Shown in pieces: positions 35,546 through 46,568 of a DNA stretch of 64,000 nt (positions are counted from its first letter, which is position 1; each line of letters begins with the position of its first letter). The translations under genes and the position numbers were made by a program. This DNA comes from Sarocladium kiliense. Lineage: Eukaryota > Ascomycota > Sordariomycetes > Hypocreales > Sarocladiaceae. The stretch covers positions 868,001 through 932,000 of the forward strand of contig JAUZTG010000020.1 of assembly GCA_030734395.1 (NCBI GenBank), written 5' to 3'. Under the pieces are notes generated by a model. It was not told the DNA's origin, did not search any database, and saw only the letters and a program-made list of their open reading frames with translations.

Positions 35546-36870
35546 ATGATTGCATCGGCTGACGCGATAGCAGCAGCTGTTCTAGCTCAATTTGCAAAGC
35601 TTCCAGCAAAACGGAAACCAGCGGTTCGCGACAATGGCTTGCACGAATGGGTTCCCCTGAGCGGAATTGTCCTTGAGAAAGATGGACGGTTCACCTGTGT
35701 GTCGCTGGCGTAAGATGGCTCTTTCCAAGACGGCACTCCTTCTCATGCTATGCGAAAGATATGGGAAAGCTGTAGAGAACTGTACTAAGACATGTCCAGG
35801 ACTGGGATGAAATGCCTCCCAGCGTCAAAGCTATCCGTAGCGAATGGCGTAGGAATCCACGATTGGCACGCAGAGGTGCTGGCCATGCGTGCCTTCAATC
35901 GCTTCCTCTTGGATGAGTGCCAGAGAATAATGCACAATGGCCAAGATTCAGAGATCCTTCGGCGGGCCGATTCTGATATGTCCCGGGCGCCTTTTCAAGT
36001 GAAGGAGGAAGTCAGGCTGCATATGTACTGCTCAGAGGCGCCTTGTACGTTGTCCATGCCCCCTAAATGGGCATTGATTAATCTTTACCAGGTGGTGATG
36101 CCAGCATGGAGCTGACGATGGCCGCCCAAGAGGACATGACTCCGTGGACAGTGGACGGGCCTCATAAGTCCGATGCAGAACAAAGCAGCCTCCCCGGGCG
36201 AGCTTTCTTCTCGCAGCTGGGGATCGTGCGCAGGAAACCTGCTCGAGGCGACGCCCTTCCGTCAATGTCAAAATCTTGCTCCGACAAGATAGCAGCAAAG
36301 CAGTGTCTCTCGCTCCTTTCTTCAACCACCGCGCTCTTCGTGAACCCCGAGAGGGCTTACATCGACACGTTAGTACTGCCCGAAGACCGTTACTCAGCTG
36401 TCGGCTGTTCCCGAGCTTTTGGGCCGGAAGGGAGGTTGGAGCCGATGGCGGATGCTGTCTGGGAAGATGGTCACTCCTTCAAACCTTTCAGGATTGATAC
36501 AACAAACCTTGATTTTGACTTCTCCAAGACCTCTGTAGAGAAACGAGGTGCCAAGATTTCGGCCAGCAATCTAGCCGCAGTATGGACGTCATCTGGGATC
36601 GAGGAGACAATCCTTGGCGGCGTGGTTCAAGGACACAAAGCCTTCGACATCCGTGGCGCAAGCAGTATGTCCAGGACTAGGATGTGGGCCAAAGCAAAGG
36701 AACTGGGAGAGTCACTGGGTGGCGAGTTCTGTCTCGATGTGTTGACCTACCGCGATATCAAGGCTCTGCCTGCTTTGGCGACGAGGAAGACAGTCAAGAG
36801 AGACATCAGGACAAAAGCGCTGACTGGTTGGGTATGCAATGAGGGTGATGATGACTTCCAGCTTGAATGA
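35546..36870 (+). CDS. tRNA-specific adenosine deaminase Tad1/ADAT1
   Basis: Predicted 395-aa enzyme that deaminates A37 to inosine in alanine tRNA. Exons: 35546–35709, 35800–36044 and 36092–36870. The adenosine-deaminase (ADAR/ADAT1) domain is complete: GMKCLPASKL, then GIHDWHAEVLAMRAFNRFL with the zinc-binding His and catalytic Glu (HAE), and APCGDASMELT with the first zinc Cys. Intron 2 cuts inside that CGD motif, between T and GT of the Cys codon. Later blocks are CSDKIAAKQCLSLLSS (the second zinc Cys region, SCSDK), a DTLVLPEDRYS segment and NLAAVWTSSGIEETILGG. Start chosen at MIASADAIAAAVLAQFAKLP, matching the N-terminal helix of the family. Length is close to yeast Tad1. It shares a 259-bp bidirectional upstream region with eL24. 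Confidence 0.93.
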
Positions 36871-37261
36871 GAGTGTTCAATAAAGCCGAAGTGTTCTCAA
36901 GATTCAATCATACTCTGCTACCTGAATTCCTTAAGGGCGAGATATTGCACATTTGTAGTGAGTGTGAATTGAGTGGTGAACATATCATCACATTACGAAA
37001 GCGAAGCGCCGTCTTCTGATGGATTTTATTTTTCCGTATCACGACAGAAATGTGAAAGCTTTCACCAGAACGCGAACTCCCAGTTGACCGATTCCTGGTA
37101 GACGTTTTGTGACACATGGTCCTGTACAAAGGCCCATCTTTGATGTTCAACCCAGCGAGGGGACACCCCCGAGTCTCTTTCAAAGCAGACCGAGGCTATA
37201 CCCCCCCTTCACAATCTCCATCCGAGACCCAATCCTTCAAAGTCCAGCAATGCTTTTTCTT
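36871..37261. other. convergent intergenic region
   Basis: About 390 bp between the Tad1 and NAC-beta stop codons. AT-richer than the genes; 3' UTRs expected, nothing else seen. Confidence 0.5.
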
Positions 37262-37941
37262 TTACTCGACCTTGTTCTCGAAGTTCTCGCCCTCGACGAG
37301 ATCGGGGATCTCGTCATCATCCTCGCCCTTCTCACCCTTCTGCATGTTCTGGTAGGACTCGGCCAGCTTTCGGAGAGAGGCGAGGGAATCGGGGCCGAGC
37401 TGGTTGAGGATGCCGGGGACAAGCTCGGTGAGCTCCTTGTCCTCGCCGTTGCCGTAGATGGCGAAGGTGTTGGAGGGGACAGAGGCGTGAACTACAGTCA
37501 TATCCGTCAGCATTTTTCGGGGTTTCATATCATCGAGGAAACGATGGAGCGGTGTCGTACCCTTGGGGTTGGCGAAGTGGATGACGTTGCCGTCCTCCTT
37601 GAACATGTTGACCTCCTCGATAGCCTGGATAGGCTGAGTGTTCAGCTTCTTGAGGGCAGCCTGGAGCTTCCTGTCGTCGGTGCCGGACCTGGCGGGCGCG
37701 CGCTTCGCCTTTCTCCGGGGAGTACCCTTGCCACTAGAACCATCTTGTCAGCCCATCACTCTTCTTCGTCGCTGCCTCCGTTTTGCTGGCAACATCGTCG
37801 CAATTCGAGGGACATACCCTGCCGAAGATGTTAGCTCCACCGTCCTTTCCCAGACCTCTCGGCCTCTAGGCTTGAGCTCCCAAACATACCGGTGCGGGCC
37901 ACGTGGCCGAGCTTCTTGAGGCGCTCCTGGATATCAGCCAT
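37262..37941 (-). CDS. nascent polypeptide-associated complex subunit beta (Egd1/BTF3)
   Basis: Predicted 151-aa ribosome-bound chaperone subunit that pairs with NAC-alpha at the tunnel exit. The best model has four coding exons: 37941–37890, the single nucleotide 37818, 37733–37561 and 37491–37262. It reads MADIQERLKKLGHVARTG, then GKGTPRRKAKRAPARSGT, KLNTQPIQAIEEVNMFKEDG, and after the last intron VHASVPSNTFAIYGNGEDKE, the NAC domain core; it ends EGENFENKVE. The R-x-GGKGTPRRK block is conserved from yeast to animals and is only restored if the two introns (37889–37819, 71 nt; 37817–37734, 84 nt) are both removed and the lone G between them is kept. Both have GTATGT donors, and GCTAAC or GCTGAC branch sites. 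Family identity is certain; the 1-nt exon is inferred. Confidence 0.95.
37818..37818 (-). other. candidate single-nucleotide exon of NAC-beta
   Basis: The minus strand reads CGGCAG, G, GTATGTCC. The first six bases close intron A and GTATGT opens intron B, leaving one G as exon. Combined with the last G of exon 1 and the first T of exon 3 it forms the GGT codon for a conserved glycine. Confidence 0.65.
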
Positions 37942-38771
37942 GATGGGCAAGTTTGTAGAAGGCTGCGGGGAGGTCGGGAGGTTGCTATCCAAAACGGCGT
38001 CAGCTCTACGAGTTCCCAGCAGTGCCAGCGGGAAGCCACTCTTCGATCTTCGGCGCCTTATTTCAATTCGACAGCGTTCGATCGATGGAGCGTATTTTCG
38101 GAGGCCGTACGTACCGGTGAGGTCGAAATGGGGAGCGTTAATGAGTTGTCTTCTTTCGCGGTGATTGGGGGGATGCGGTCTCGCAATCGGCCTGGCTGGA
38201 TTTTGTGCGTGCCCACAGTTTTCGCTACGGAATTTTGTGTTTCGCCGATTGGCGCCATTGAGAGGTGCCTCTGGGGAGCGGCGCTGGTGACTGCGCTGGG
38301 TCTAGCTGCAGTGTGGGGTCCCGGAGCCGCCATCAGGTGCATTGGTGACAAATGTGACATGGGCAGGCCCGAGGATCGTAAGATGATGAGAAAATTGTAA
38401 GATAGCAAAGGAAAGATCATATTCGATGATCGTCAATATCTATAGGCTGCCACGATGAAGCGTGGCTATCGATTTCGTTTCCCATGAGCCCAGAACTGTT
38501 AACACACTTGCTCACTGATCATGCACCTACTGAGACCGATCTATCACCCGAGCTACAACATCACTATGCTGTCGACCACGGGTGTTCCATATCATTTCAG
38601 AGATAGAGGTTACACAAAAGTCATTTCAGAGTGGTCAGAGTCCAATTGGACAAGAAAACAGAAAACTCCAGCCCCGAAGTCTCGTCAAACGCCCATCCCA
38701 TAGAGTACATAAAAGCATCGAGACACTGACAGCTTCCCACTCCCATCCGTCCAACGAGTTCAGGCATTGCC
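37942..38771. other. intergenic region
   Basis: About 830 bp between the NAC-beta start and the Cbp4 stop. The part next to NAC-beta should be its promoter and leader. The frames open here (for example 38058–38420 −) show no motif. Confidence 0.5.
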
Positions 38772-39275
38772 TCATGACTTGGTAGCAAGGCCCTGCTCCC
38801 TTCGCATCTCCTCCCGACGTGCCTCAGCCTCAGCCTTCTGTGCCCTCCCAACCGCCAGCGCCGCCTTCTTCCTCTTCTCATCCGCCTCTTTGGCCACTTC
38901 CCAGACTACAGAAATCGTGTTAGCAGGCAAGCAAGTGCTTTCAGCAATTGACAGTGTGGACGTACTGTGTTTGTCTGACTTCGAGTACTCCTTCAGCATG
39001 CCGACAAAGTCATCGAACTCTTGTTGCTTCTCCTCCTGGTTCTCCAGACTCCTTCTGCGCAAATCTGGGTTATATCGTGCTCGGAGTTCTTCTTCGGTCG
39101 GGGTAAGCCACATCGTGAAAGCTGGTCCTCCGACGGCGACGACGGTACCGCTACAGACAGGATTTTGTTAGCTCAAGCCGACGATGTTGTAGAGTGGGTT
39201 GAGGATAGGGAGAGCAGACCCTGCAATGACCTTTGCCCACAGCTTCCACCGGATCCCTTTATTAGCGGGAGGCAT
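38772..39275 (-). CDS. Cbp4, assembly factor of mitochondrial complex III
   Basis: Predicted 124-aa inner-membrane protein needed for cytochrome b maturation with Cbp3/Cbp6. Exons: 39275–39220, 39150–38966 and 38905–38772, introns 69 and 60 nt. The start MPPANKGIRWKLWAKVIAGG runs into one membrane segment (AKVIAGGTVVAVGGPAFTMW), followed at once by the family signature LTPTEEELRARYNPDLRRRS with LENQEEKQQEFDDFV. The rest is a charged helix (WEVAKEADEKRKKAALAVGR to EARREEMRREQ). Donor of intron 1 is GTCTGC, a weak but plausible site supported by a GAGCTAAC branch sequence and a CTGTAG acceptor. Length and topology fit fungal Cbp4. Confidence 0.88.
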
Positions 39276-39543
39276 TGTGTATGAGAGTTCCAGATTTCGA
39301 TCGGTCAGTGTCTGTCGGTTGAGGTAAGGTCGAGCTTGTTGCCTCGCGCTGAACGTTCGATGACGAGTGGGTGATAGCAAAGATCGTGATAGGCTAAGGC
39401 GACAAGCTCGGCAGAATCAGGGTAGCTTCCCAAACGGGCAAGGCGGTGAAGTCGTTGAGATTATCAATCAACTCGCTCGTCTTGCGTTGCTATCCATGTA
39501 TATATAAAAGTGATGCAAATACATAGAATTTGTTTACTCAAAC

Positions 39544-41003
39544 CTACTGTAACTCAGACCATACGTCTCTGAACTTGCCCAATAGTTGGGAAGTCGGCCT
39601 TAATGTCATGCTGAGCACTGTATCAAACGCATTCCACGACTGTGTGTACATGACCGTACATACGCCTCGCAGCGCTTTACTGAACCAGTCTTTTGTCTCA
39701 GATTCAACTGCCGTCATGTAGCCCAACATGAATTGCCAGATCGTCCAATGTGTAGAAGCGCATAGCCTGATTCCGGGCTGGTCCATCGCTTGCCGCATTG
39801 CCTGAGCCATTGCACCTAAGCCTGAGGGAGACAACACAGAGCGTGGGCAAGACAGATGGCTAAAGATGGCCAGAGCATATGCAAGGCTTTTGATATGCGG
39901 GCTCTGATCACTGTGGGAGAGCGCTGCATGAGTGATTTGTCTCAACGGAAGGTCAATTTCGTTAGTCTTGAAATCTCCTGGCATGTCGTGTTGCTGCAGC
40001 AGGACGAGGTTTTGCTGAAGCTCGATCACTTTCTGCCCCATCGTGCTAATGTCTCTTATATCTCTGCTGTCTTCGGCCGCCATTGCGTCGATAATGACAC
40101 GGTACTTGTGCTGGCTTCCCGAGATCGTGTCTGCTAAGTCGTGACTAAGATATTAGGTCCGCGTACTGTGGCCACTCGAATGACTACAGAAAGCTTACTA
40201 TGTCAACGCATCCTTGAACCAAACCGGAGTTCGGTTAATGCCTTTGGTCCGCCTGATGCTGATAACTTGGGCTAAGCCGTTGACATGCTTTTCTGAAATA
40301 GCCTCACTTCCTACCATACCCTGCATAGGATTCGCGGTTAGCTGACTGTCGTATTCGTAGATACGAAGAAGACTCACCTCGATGCAGGCCAATGTAAACA
40401 CTGCCCCCAATATACCATCATCGACACAGCCGCCCTCAGACCCCAGCTTATCGCTAAGGAGGCGAATTGCGCATGTCTCGTGCCAAACAGCTTTCGGAGT
40501 GCCACCGATGCGTTTCCTAAGACTTTCTTCTCGATAGGCTGCTGAAAGAGCCACATGCAACATCGCTGGCTCTGCTAGAGTCGTCTCTTTCCACATACCC
40601 TCACTCAATGACGCAGCTGCTTCGGTCTTGCCTGGGAACATGACAGGCCGAAAACATGACAAGACTGTTATACTACGTCAGCGCTTGGAACACCGCGAAA
40701 ACACCACGGGGTTGTTGTACGTAGCCGAGCTATAGATTCTGACTCAACGAACAGTATTCGCGGAATAGCATCTTCATCATGCTCGTTAGACGACACGATC
40801 GAATGATCGCTGTGCCCTTCACCTTTCTGCTGCAAGCGATGAGCGGTCGGTTTCCCCCCAGTTGCTATTCCCAGGCGCTCCCGCCGACGAGCAAAGTTTA
40901 CCTTCGTAACATGACCACGGACTCTGCGCGCTTCCGAGGGCGTAAGGCTGGGCTGGGTTGTTGTGTTCACGAATGTAAGCACACCGCCTTTCTGGGGTGG
41001 CAT
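39544..41003 (-). CDS. fungal-specific transcription-factor-like protein
   Basis: Predicted 430-aa protein. Four exons: 41003–40721, 40664–40378, 40320–40199 and 40144–39544; introns 56, 57, 57 and 54 nt or so, all in phase, each with a CTRAY branch site. The N-terminus has GGVLTFVNTTTQPSLTPSEA followed by RRVRGHVTKVNFARRRE, the ‘FVN…VR-HV…RR’ pattern of a large family of fungal proteins related to Zn2Cys6 regulators. No Zn2Cys6 cluster is present. The middle (LLLSCFRPVMFPGKTEAAA, then LAEPAMLHVALSAAYREESL) matches the fungal transcription-factor ‘middle homology’ domain start, and HVNGLAQVISIRRTKGIN the ‘HL-GL-xhh-xRGG’ block in diverged form (no RGG). A role in gene regulation is possible but unproven; these proteins may lack DNA binding. 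Confidence 0.72.
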
Positions 41004-43534
41004 AGTGACATGTCGCAGGCACCCCAAATCATCTATCCATTTGACCATCCGTCCGCAGTGAGAGGGCTGCCTATGGCACGAACAAGGCCTCAGGACCGAT
41101 GTCGACGTGCTTATTCGTGTTGGTGTATCTGTGTTGATGAAGTCGTTCAATCCTCAGCTTGAAGGACGAGGGTGACCAAGGTAGTAGCCCCACATGTCAG
41201 CAACTGCAGACAGAGAAGGATTAACCTGCGGGCGACTTTCAGGGTACTAGCAGCTGCAAGTAATTACTGAATAGCGACTGTCATCTCTTTCAGTTACTGA
41301 TTAAATGTACATTTGTGTCTTAAGCTAGATCATAGAGAGCAATTTAAAGCTGTAAATTCAAGAGCGATAGTAATAACAAGTCGGGTGTAGGTTCAAGTGT
41401 AATCCTTTGATATCCTCTGAGCTAAAGGGAAAAGACGAGAATGTTGAGTATCGGTCTTACTGTGAAAGTTTGCAGGCTCGACTGAGTGCAGTCGAACGGA
41501 GTACATGACGATCTGTTTAGAGAAGGTAGCATTGCATCTGATGCGGTCGCAACGAATCACCGTAATGTGCCGATGCGTTTTGGCCAGGTGCCGCGACTGA
41601 TGTATTGGGACGAAGTAGTCACAACCAAGGTGTGTTTCCATTAATCCTGCGACGACTCGGAGCCGGGCCGGGATGGAGAAACGTGTCAGTGGAAAACTAT
41701 GTCTGGGATGTGTATTTCAGAGGTCAACGTGGTGGTATTGGAGCACATGTGTGACGTGTATGTTGCAGGCCGTATCCAGGGGCCGAACGTGGCTGGGGCC
41801 AATCAGGTGCGATGAAGAGGGATCCTGACACAAGCGCTTGGGCGGCGAACGTAAGGAACTGGAGCAGACGAGTCGAGATCCTTTTGGCTGCAGTCGCTGA
41901 GACATGGTCAGCAGGACAGACCTCAACGCCACTTTGGCTGTCAATGTGGTCGTCGCTTGAGTCTCCCGAAGGAGGACGCCGCAGAGGAGGCCGCCGATGG
42001 CAGATTATGGACTTCGGCAGCTTCCCAAAGAACGTTGTCAGAGAAAGATGGCTGAGCAAGAGAAAGCGAAAGATGGTCGGATGAGGCGTCATCATGCCAA
42101 GCATGAAGATGGAGCCTCCCGCTGGAATGCATGATGGGCAGAGCCGTGAACCAATGAACGCGTTGCCTTGGACGCCGCAGATCCCTGAAATGCCTGGATC
42201 ATCAGGTACGGGCGGAGCCTCGAGCGGTGGCTGTGAATGGGCATGTGCCCTATCTGAGTATCTGGCGGCGATGTCATTCCGTGCAGGATGGGAGAGAGGG
42301 CCGAGATTCATTGGCTGAAGAAAAGAGGCGAGACACTGGTGATGGAGATGGCACTGGTTGTGAAGTCGATGATCTTGTGCCTGGTGCGTGCCACTGCTTG
42401 CTTGCTACCTACCCCATGCTAATGGGGATTCTGTCTAAGATCCTTTGTTATTAGCGTTGTCGCAGCGTGAGAGGAGGGTGCTTTTGCCTGGAATCACTCG
42501 GTCACAGTCATGTTGCACGGCAGCGGAGAATGTGGCCATTCGATGGGACCAGCTCAGGTTGCCTTGTCATCTCGTCAGGAGCCAGGGCGCGGGAGGAGGA
42601 GATGCCGTCGACACAGAGGATCCGGACATGTATCGGCAATGCCTGGGAGACCCAGTTCACTGAACCCTGGTCGTGAGAGTTGACTGGACTGATGCTGTGG
42701 GAAAGGACAAGACCAGGCACGAGCGAACCAGGCGATGGAGAGGCCAAAAAGCAAAGAACAGGGGCCGAATCGTCTGGTCTGGTGATCTCGGCGCTCGGTG
42801 TGTTTTGCAGTGAAGGGCAGGGGAAGGATAAACTTGAGGTGCTCACTGCATCACGCAACCAGTTGACCACAGTGCCTTACTCAGTGCCCTACGCGGAGCA
42901 CGTACCGGTTGCATTGACCGCCTGCTACAGTAGAGGACCTGCCCTCAGCGCTCCGAATAAATTCCACAGGCATGCAGATAACCCTCGTTCTCCAGTTGAT
43001 ATTTTAACCTTCAATATAACTAAACTTCTACAAGCACACACATTTCACATACACCTCTCATCTCCTGTTACTGTCACGCTGACTCGCTGAACCCCCCCCC
43101 CCTCCGTTAGTCCTCAAAATCCACCACCATCTCAGTACACACCCCACCACCGCCGCCACCCAACCTCCAGGCCCTGCCCTGCCAAACCTCCCCCCAGCTT
43201 CTTGAAACCCACACTTGGCGACACCACGTCCACCACTGATCCTCTTTGATCTCCAACAACATTACAACTCTCGGTTCGCAAACCTTTTCTTCGTCGGCTG
43301 GTCCACGACACAACGTCCCTTTGCCTCGCCACACCGATACCTCTTCTTCGAACATTACCTCCCTCTCGACTCTCCCCGGCTTGCATCGCGAATCACCGAC
43401 ACGGCACTTGGTTTCCTCTCAGCCCTAACGGCCAGCACCCGACACGCCTCGACAAGCTTCAACTGGGTGACGATGCTATCTTAACCTCCTTTCAACGCCA
43501 GCCAATCCTCCATAAATCTACTCACAAAATCGCT
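41004..43534. other. gene-poor intergenic region and long CT-rich leader
   Basis: About 2.5 kb upstream of two divergently placed genes. The open frame at 41724–42311 (−, 195 codons) has no motif and overlaps frames on the other strand; I do not call it. From about 43,010 the + strand becomes strongly C/T-rich, with a run of 12 C, and this continues to the Skt5-like ATG, fitting a long promoter/5' leader. Confidence 0.5.
43092..43103 (+). repeat. poly-C tract
   Basis: A run of 12 C on the + strand about 430 nt upstream of the SEL1-repeat gene start, inside a pyrimidine-rich region. Confidence 0.85.
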
Positions 43535-46500
43535 ATGGCCTATGACGCTGGCTACGGCGGCGGCCAAAAAAGGCCGTACGCTGGGCCAGCGGCGCAGAGA
43601 CCTGGCCCCCGGGGCGGAGACTACGGAGGTGCTCCTCGTCAACCGCCTCCCCAGCAACAGCAGCAATACGGCGGATATGATGACGGCTATGGGTACGACG
43701 AGTACAGTGGAGGCCACCAAGACCAATATGGTGGACAATACAATGACCAGGGCTATCAACAGAACTACCCTCCTGCTCCTCAAGGTCGCGGGCCACCGCC
43801 GGGCCGCGGACGAGGTGGCTATCCTTCACGAGGGGGCCGCCCAGGTCCAGGCCCAGGAAGAGGCGGCGGTGGAAATATGGGCCCCCCTAGACCTGGGCCA
43901 TACTCGGCAAGCTCAGATCCCTCTGGTAGGTTTATGTGCGCACTCTGCATATTGCGACCAAGTCTGACGCTTTCCAGCAAATCGTAGACACCCTCACGAA
44001 CCCCCGCAGAGCCCTCGAGATCCAACATTCGGCAGTGGACACAATGGAGGCTACCCCCGTCCTTCTCAACGGGAGCGGCCAGGGTTGGGCCCCGACAGGC
44101 AGATGGTAGATCAGATGCAAAACATGGATCTTAACGGCGGGTCCCGTATACCGCCCAGACAAAGCTCTGAGAGCCAGAGAAGTCTCAACGGTTACGGAAG
44201 GCCAGCAATGAATGGTGGTAGAGCAGCACCTTCTGCGCCCCAGCCATCTCACGGCTACCCCGACCCAAGACGTGGACCACCTCCCGTTCAGGAGTATGGA
44301 GGTTTTGACGATGGGTACGGCGACCGCGGCCCTCTAGTCAACGAGTTTGGACCTCTTGCGCGAAGCATGACTATGCCAGTCAACGACCATGATTCGAGAC
44401 GACAAATGCCACCTCCACCACAAAGAAGTGACACAGCCACATACGACCCGTACGCGCAGCCGCCAGGTAGACAGCAGATGCCGCAAAGACCAGCAACGGC
44501 AACGGGCAATCGCCCGCCGCCACAGGCCATGTACGGAGGTGACAATCGTAGGCCGCCCTCGGAACCGTATGGTGGAAATCCTTACGACCAGGGACAAACA
44601 TATAATCAGCCAGATCGTACTCCAGTTGATGATGTCTATGATTCGTACTACGGTAACGATGCTGGAAATGCAGGATACGGTGGTGGTCATCAGAAAGCTC
44701 AGTCCATCGCTCCCGACTTCGATGCGATTACCGCACAGCCAGGGCGAGGTTCTTTTGAGCAGACGTTACGCCCTGGGCACGAGCAGTCACAAGTTATTCC
44801 TCAACAAACGCCCATGCTCAGTCACGCCAAATCTCAGCCAGATCTCCGTCAACCCCAGGCTGCTGTCTTTGAGATGGCAGGAGATATTCCTGCAGTCCCG
44901 CCAGTGCCACCAATGCAACAACACCAGGCTTACCCTCCGAACAGCGGCCAGGCATATGACACTTACAGTGGCTATGACCAGTCAGGCTATCAGCAACCTC
45001 CGCCTCAGCAACCACAACATCAACACCCGCAACCGCACCAACTACCTCCCAGAGGCCCCAGTGCGCCACCTGGACCTGTTGGGGGTGCTGCAGGTGGCCT
45101 TCCGACATCAGTCAGGCCTGGTGGTGTCCCGAATCGGAATCCGGATGCATTGCCATCTCATCCTACTCCTGTTCGGCCTGGGCTGATGGCAAACTCCATG
45201 GTCAACATGAACGATAAGCCGCCACCGATTCGAAACTATGGCGGGGTGCCCCAGGTGATGCCTGCACCTCCGCAGCAACAGCAGAGACAGCAACCTGTGC
45301 AACAGCCTCCACAGCAGGTCATGCAGCAGCCAATCGCATTACCAACTGACCTGAAGCCAGATCCCGTTACGCCCCAGGAGCTGGAGCAGCTGAGGCAGGC
45401 GATCAAGGTCAATCCAAATGATCAAGAAGCTGCATTGAGGCTTGCTAAGCGACTCATCGAGGCCATCGACGTTCTCGCACCGAACCTCCCGGACCCCAAG
45501 GCTCGTACCCGAGCCCGTGAAAGATACGCGCTTGACGCGCAAAAGGTTTTGAAGAAGCTGTCGTCAAGCGCGCAGAATCCTGAGGCGATGTTCTTCTATG
45601 CTGATTGCCTCGGTCGGGGGATATTTGGAGGGCAAGAATCCGACCAAAAGGAAGCCTTTACTCTATATCAATCCGCAGCGAAGATGAATCACGCTGCTGC
45701 TGCATATCGAACGGCCGTCTGTTGCGAGATTGGACATGAGGAGGGTGGTGGCACTCGCAAGGACCCTATGAAGGCCATGCAGTGGTACAAGCGCTCCGCG
45801 ACACTGGGTGACCCTCCAGCCATGTACAAGTTGGGTATGATCCTGCTCAAGGGTCTACTGGGCCAACCTCGAAACCCCAGAGAAGCTGTCGGATGGCTGA
45901 AGCGGGCTGCTGAACGAGCCGACGCCGACAATCCTCATGCCCTGCACGAGTTGGCTCTTCTGTACGAGTCCGCACAGCCAAACGACGCCATTATTCGAGA
46001 CGAGCGGTATGCACTTGAGTTGTTCCAGCAAGCCGCAGAGCTGGGGTACAAGTTTTCACAGTTCCGAATGGGTTGCGTCTACGAATTCGGGTTGATGGGC
46101 TGCCCAATCGACCCGAGGTCCTCTATCATGTGGTACTCGCGTGCTGCGACACAAGAAGAACACCAAGCGGAGCTGGCGCTGAGTGGGTGGTACCTGACGG
46201 GGACGGAAGGCGTTCTTGCGCAGAACGACACGGAAGCGTATCTCTGGGCAAGGAAAGCGGCTATTGCAGGACTGGCAAAGGCGGAGTACGCGATGGGATA
46301 CTTCACCGAGGTTGGCATCGGCGTGCCGGCGAACCTGGAGGATGCGAAACGATGGTACTGGAGAGCGGCTGGTAAGTCTCTGAGTAACACAATTATGCCC
46401 TCAAACACCCGAAGCTAATCAACAACCGCAGCCCAGGATTTCCCGAAGGCCCGTGAGAGGCTCGAGGACCTGAAGCGGGTGAAGACGGGCGGTGGCCCGC

Positions 46501-46568
46501 GAGCAAGAGAGCGTATTTCACGAAGTCGGATTGAGAAGCAGCAGGATGGTGAGTGCTCGGTCATGTAA
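43535..46568 (+). CDS. SEL1-repeat chitin synthase regulator (Skt5/Chs4-like) with CaaX box
   Basis: Predicted 973-aa protein. Exons: 43535–43925, 43978–46371 and 46432–46568; introns 52 and 60 nt. The first ~580 residues are low complexity, rich in Gly, Pro, Gln, Tyr and Arg (e.g. GRGPPPGRGRGGYPSRGG and long PQ/QQ runs) and probably disordered. The C-terminal part holds at least six SEL1-like repeats: PEAMFFYADCLGRGIFGG, AAAYRTAVCCEIGHEEGG, PPAMYKLGMILLKGLLGQ, PHALHELALLYES, SQFRMGCVYEFGLMGCPI, HQAELALSGWYLTG and AKAEYAMGYFTEVGIGVP. It ends GECSVM, a C-a-a-X prenylation signal, as in yeast Skt5/Chs4, which brings chitin synthase 3 to the division site. The CaaX codons directly follow a GTGAGT that could act as a splice donor. 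Family assignment is firm, orthology to Skt5 likely. Confidence 0.9.

Noticed and set aside
40665..40720. Apparent frameshift/stop in the transcription-factor-like gene after SADVV
   Set aside because: Explained by a 56-nt GT–AG intron (GTACAA donor, GCTGAC branch, AACAG acceptor) that restores RLLLSCFRPVMFPG; the gene is intact.
41385..41420. GGTTCAAGTGTAATCC-like T-arm, possible tRNA
   Set aside because: No matching acceptor stem, D-arm or anticodon arm found upstream; not a tRNA. No convincing tRNA was found elsewhere by eye.
41724..42311. 195-codon open frame on the minus strand
   Set aside because: No motif and overlapped by several frames; composition unlike neighbouring genes. Left as intergenic.
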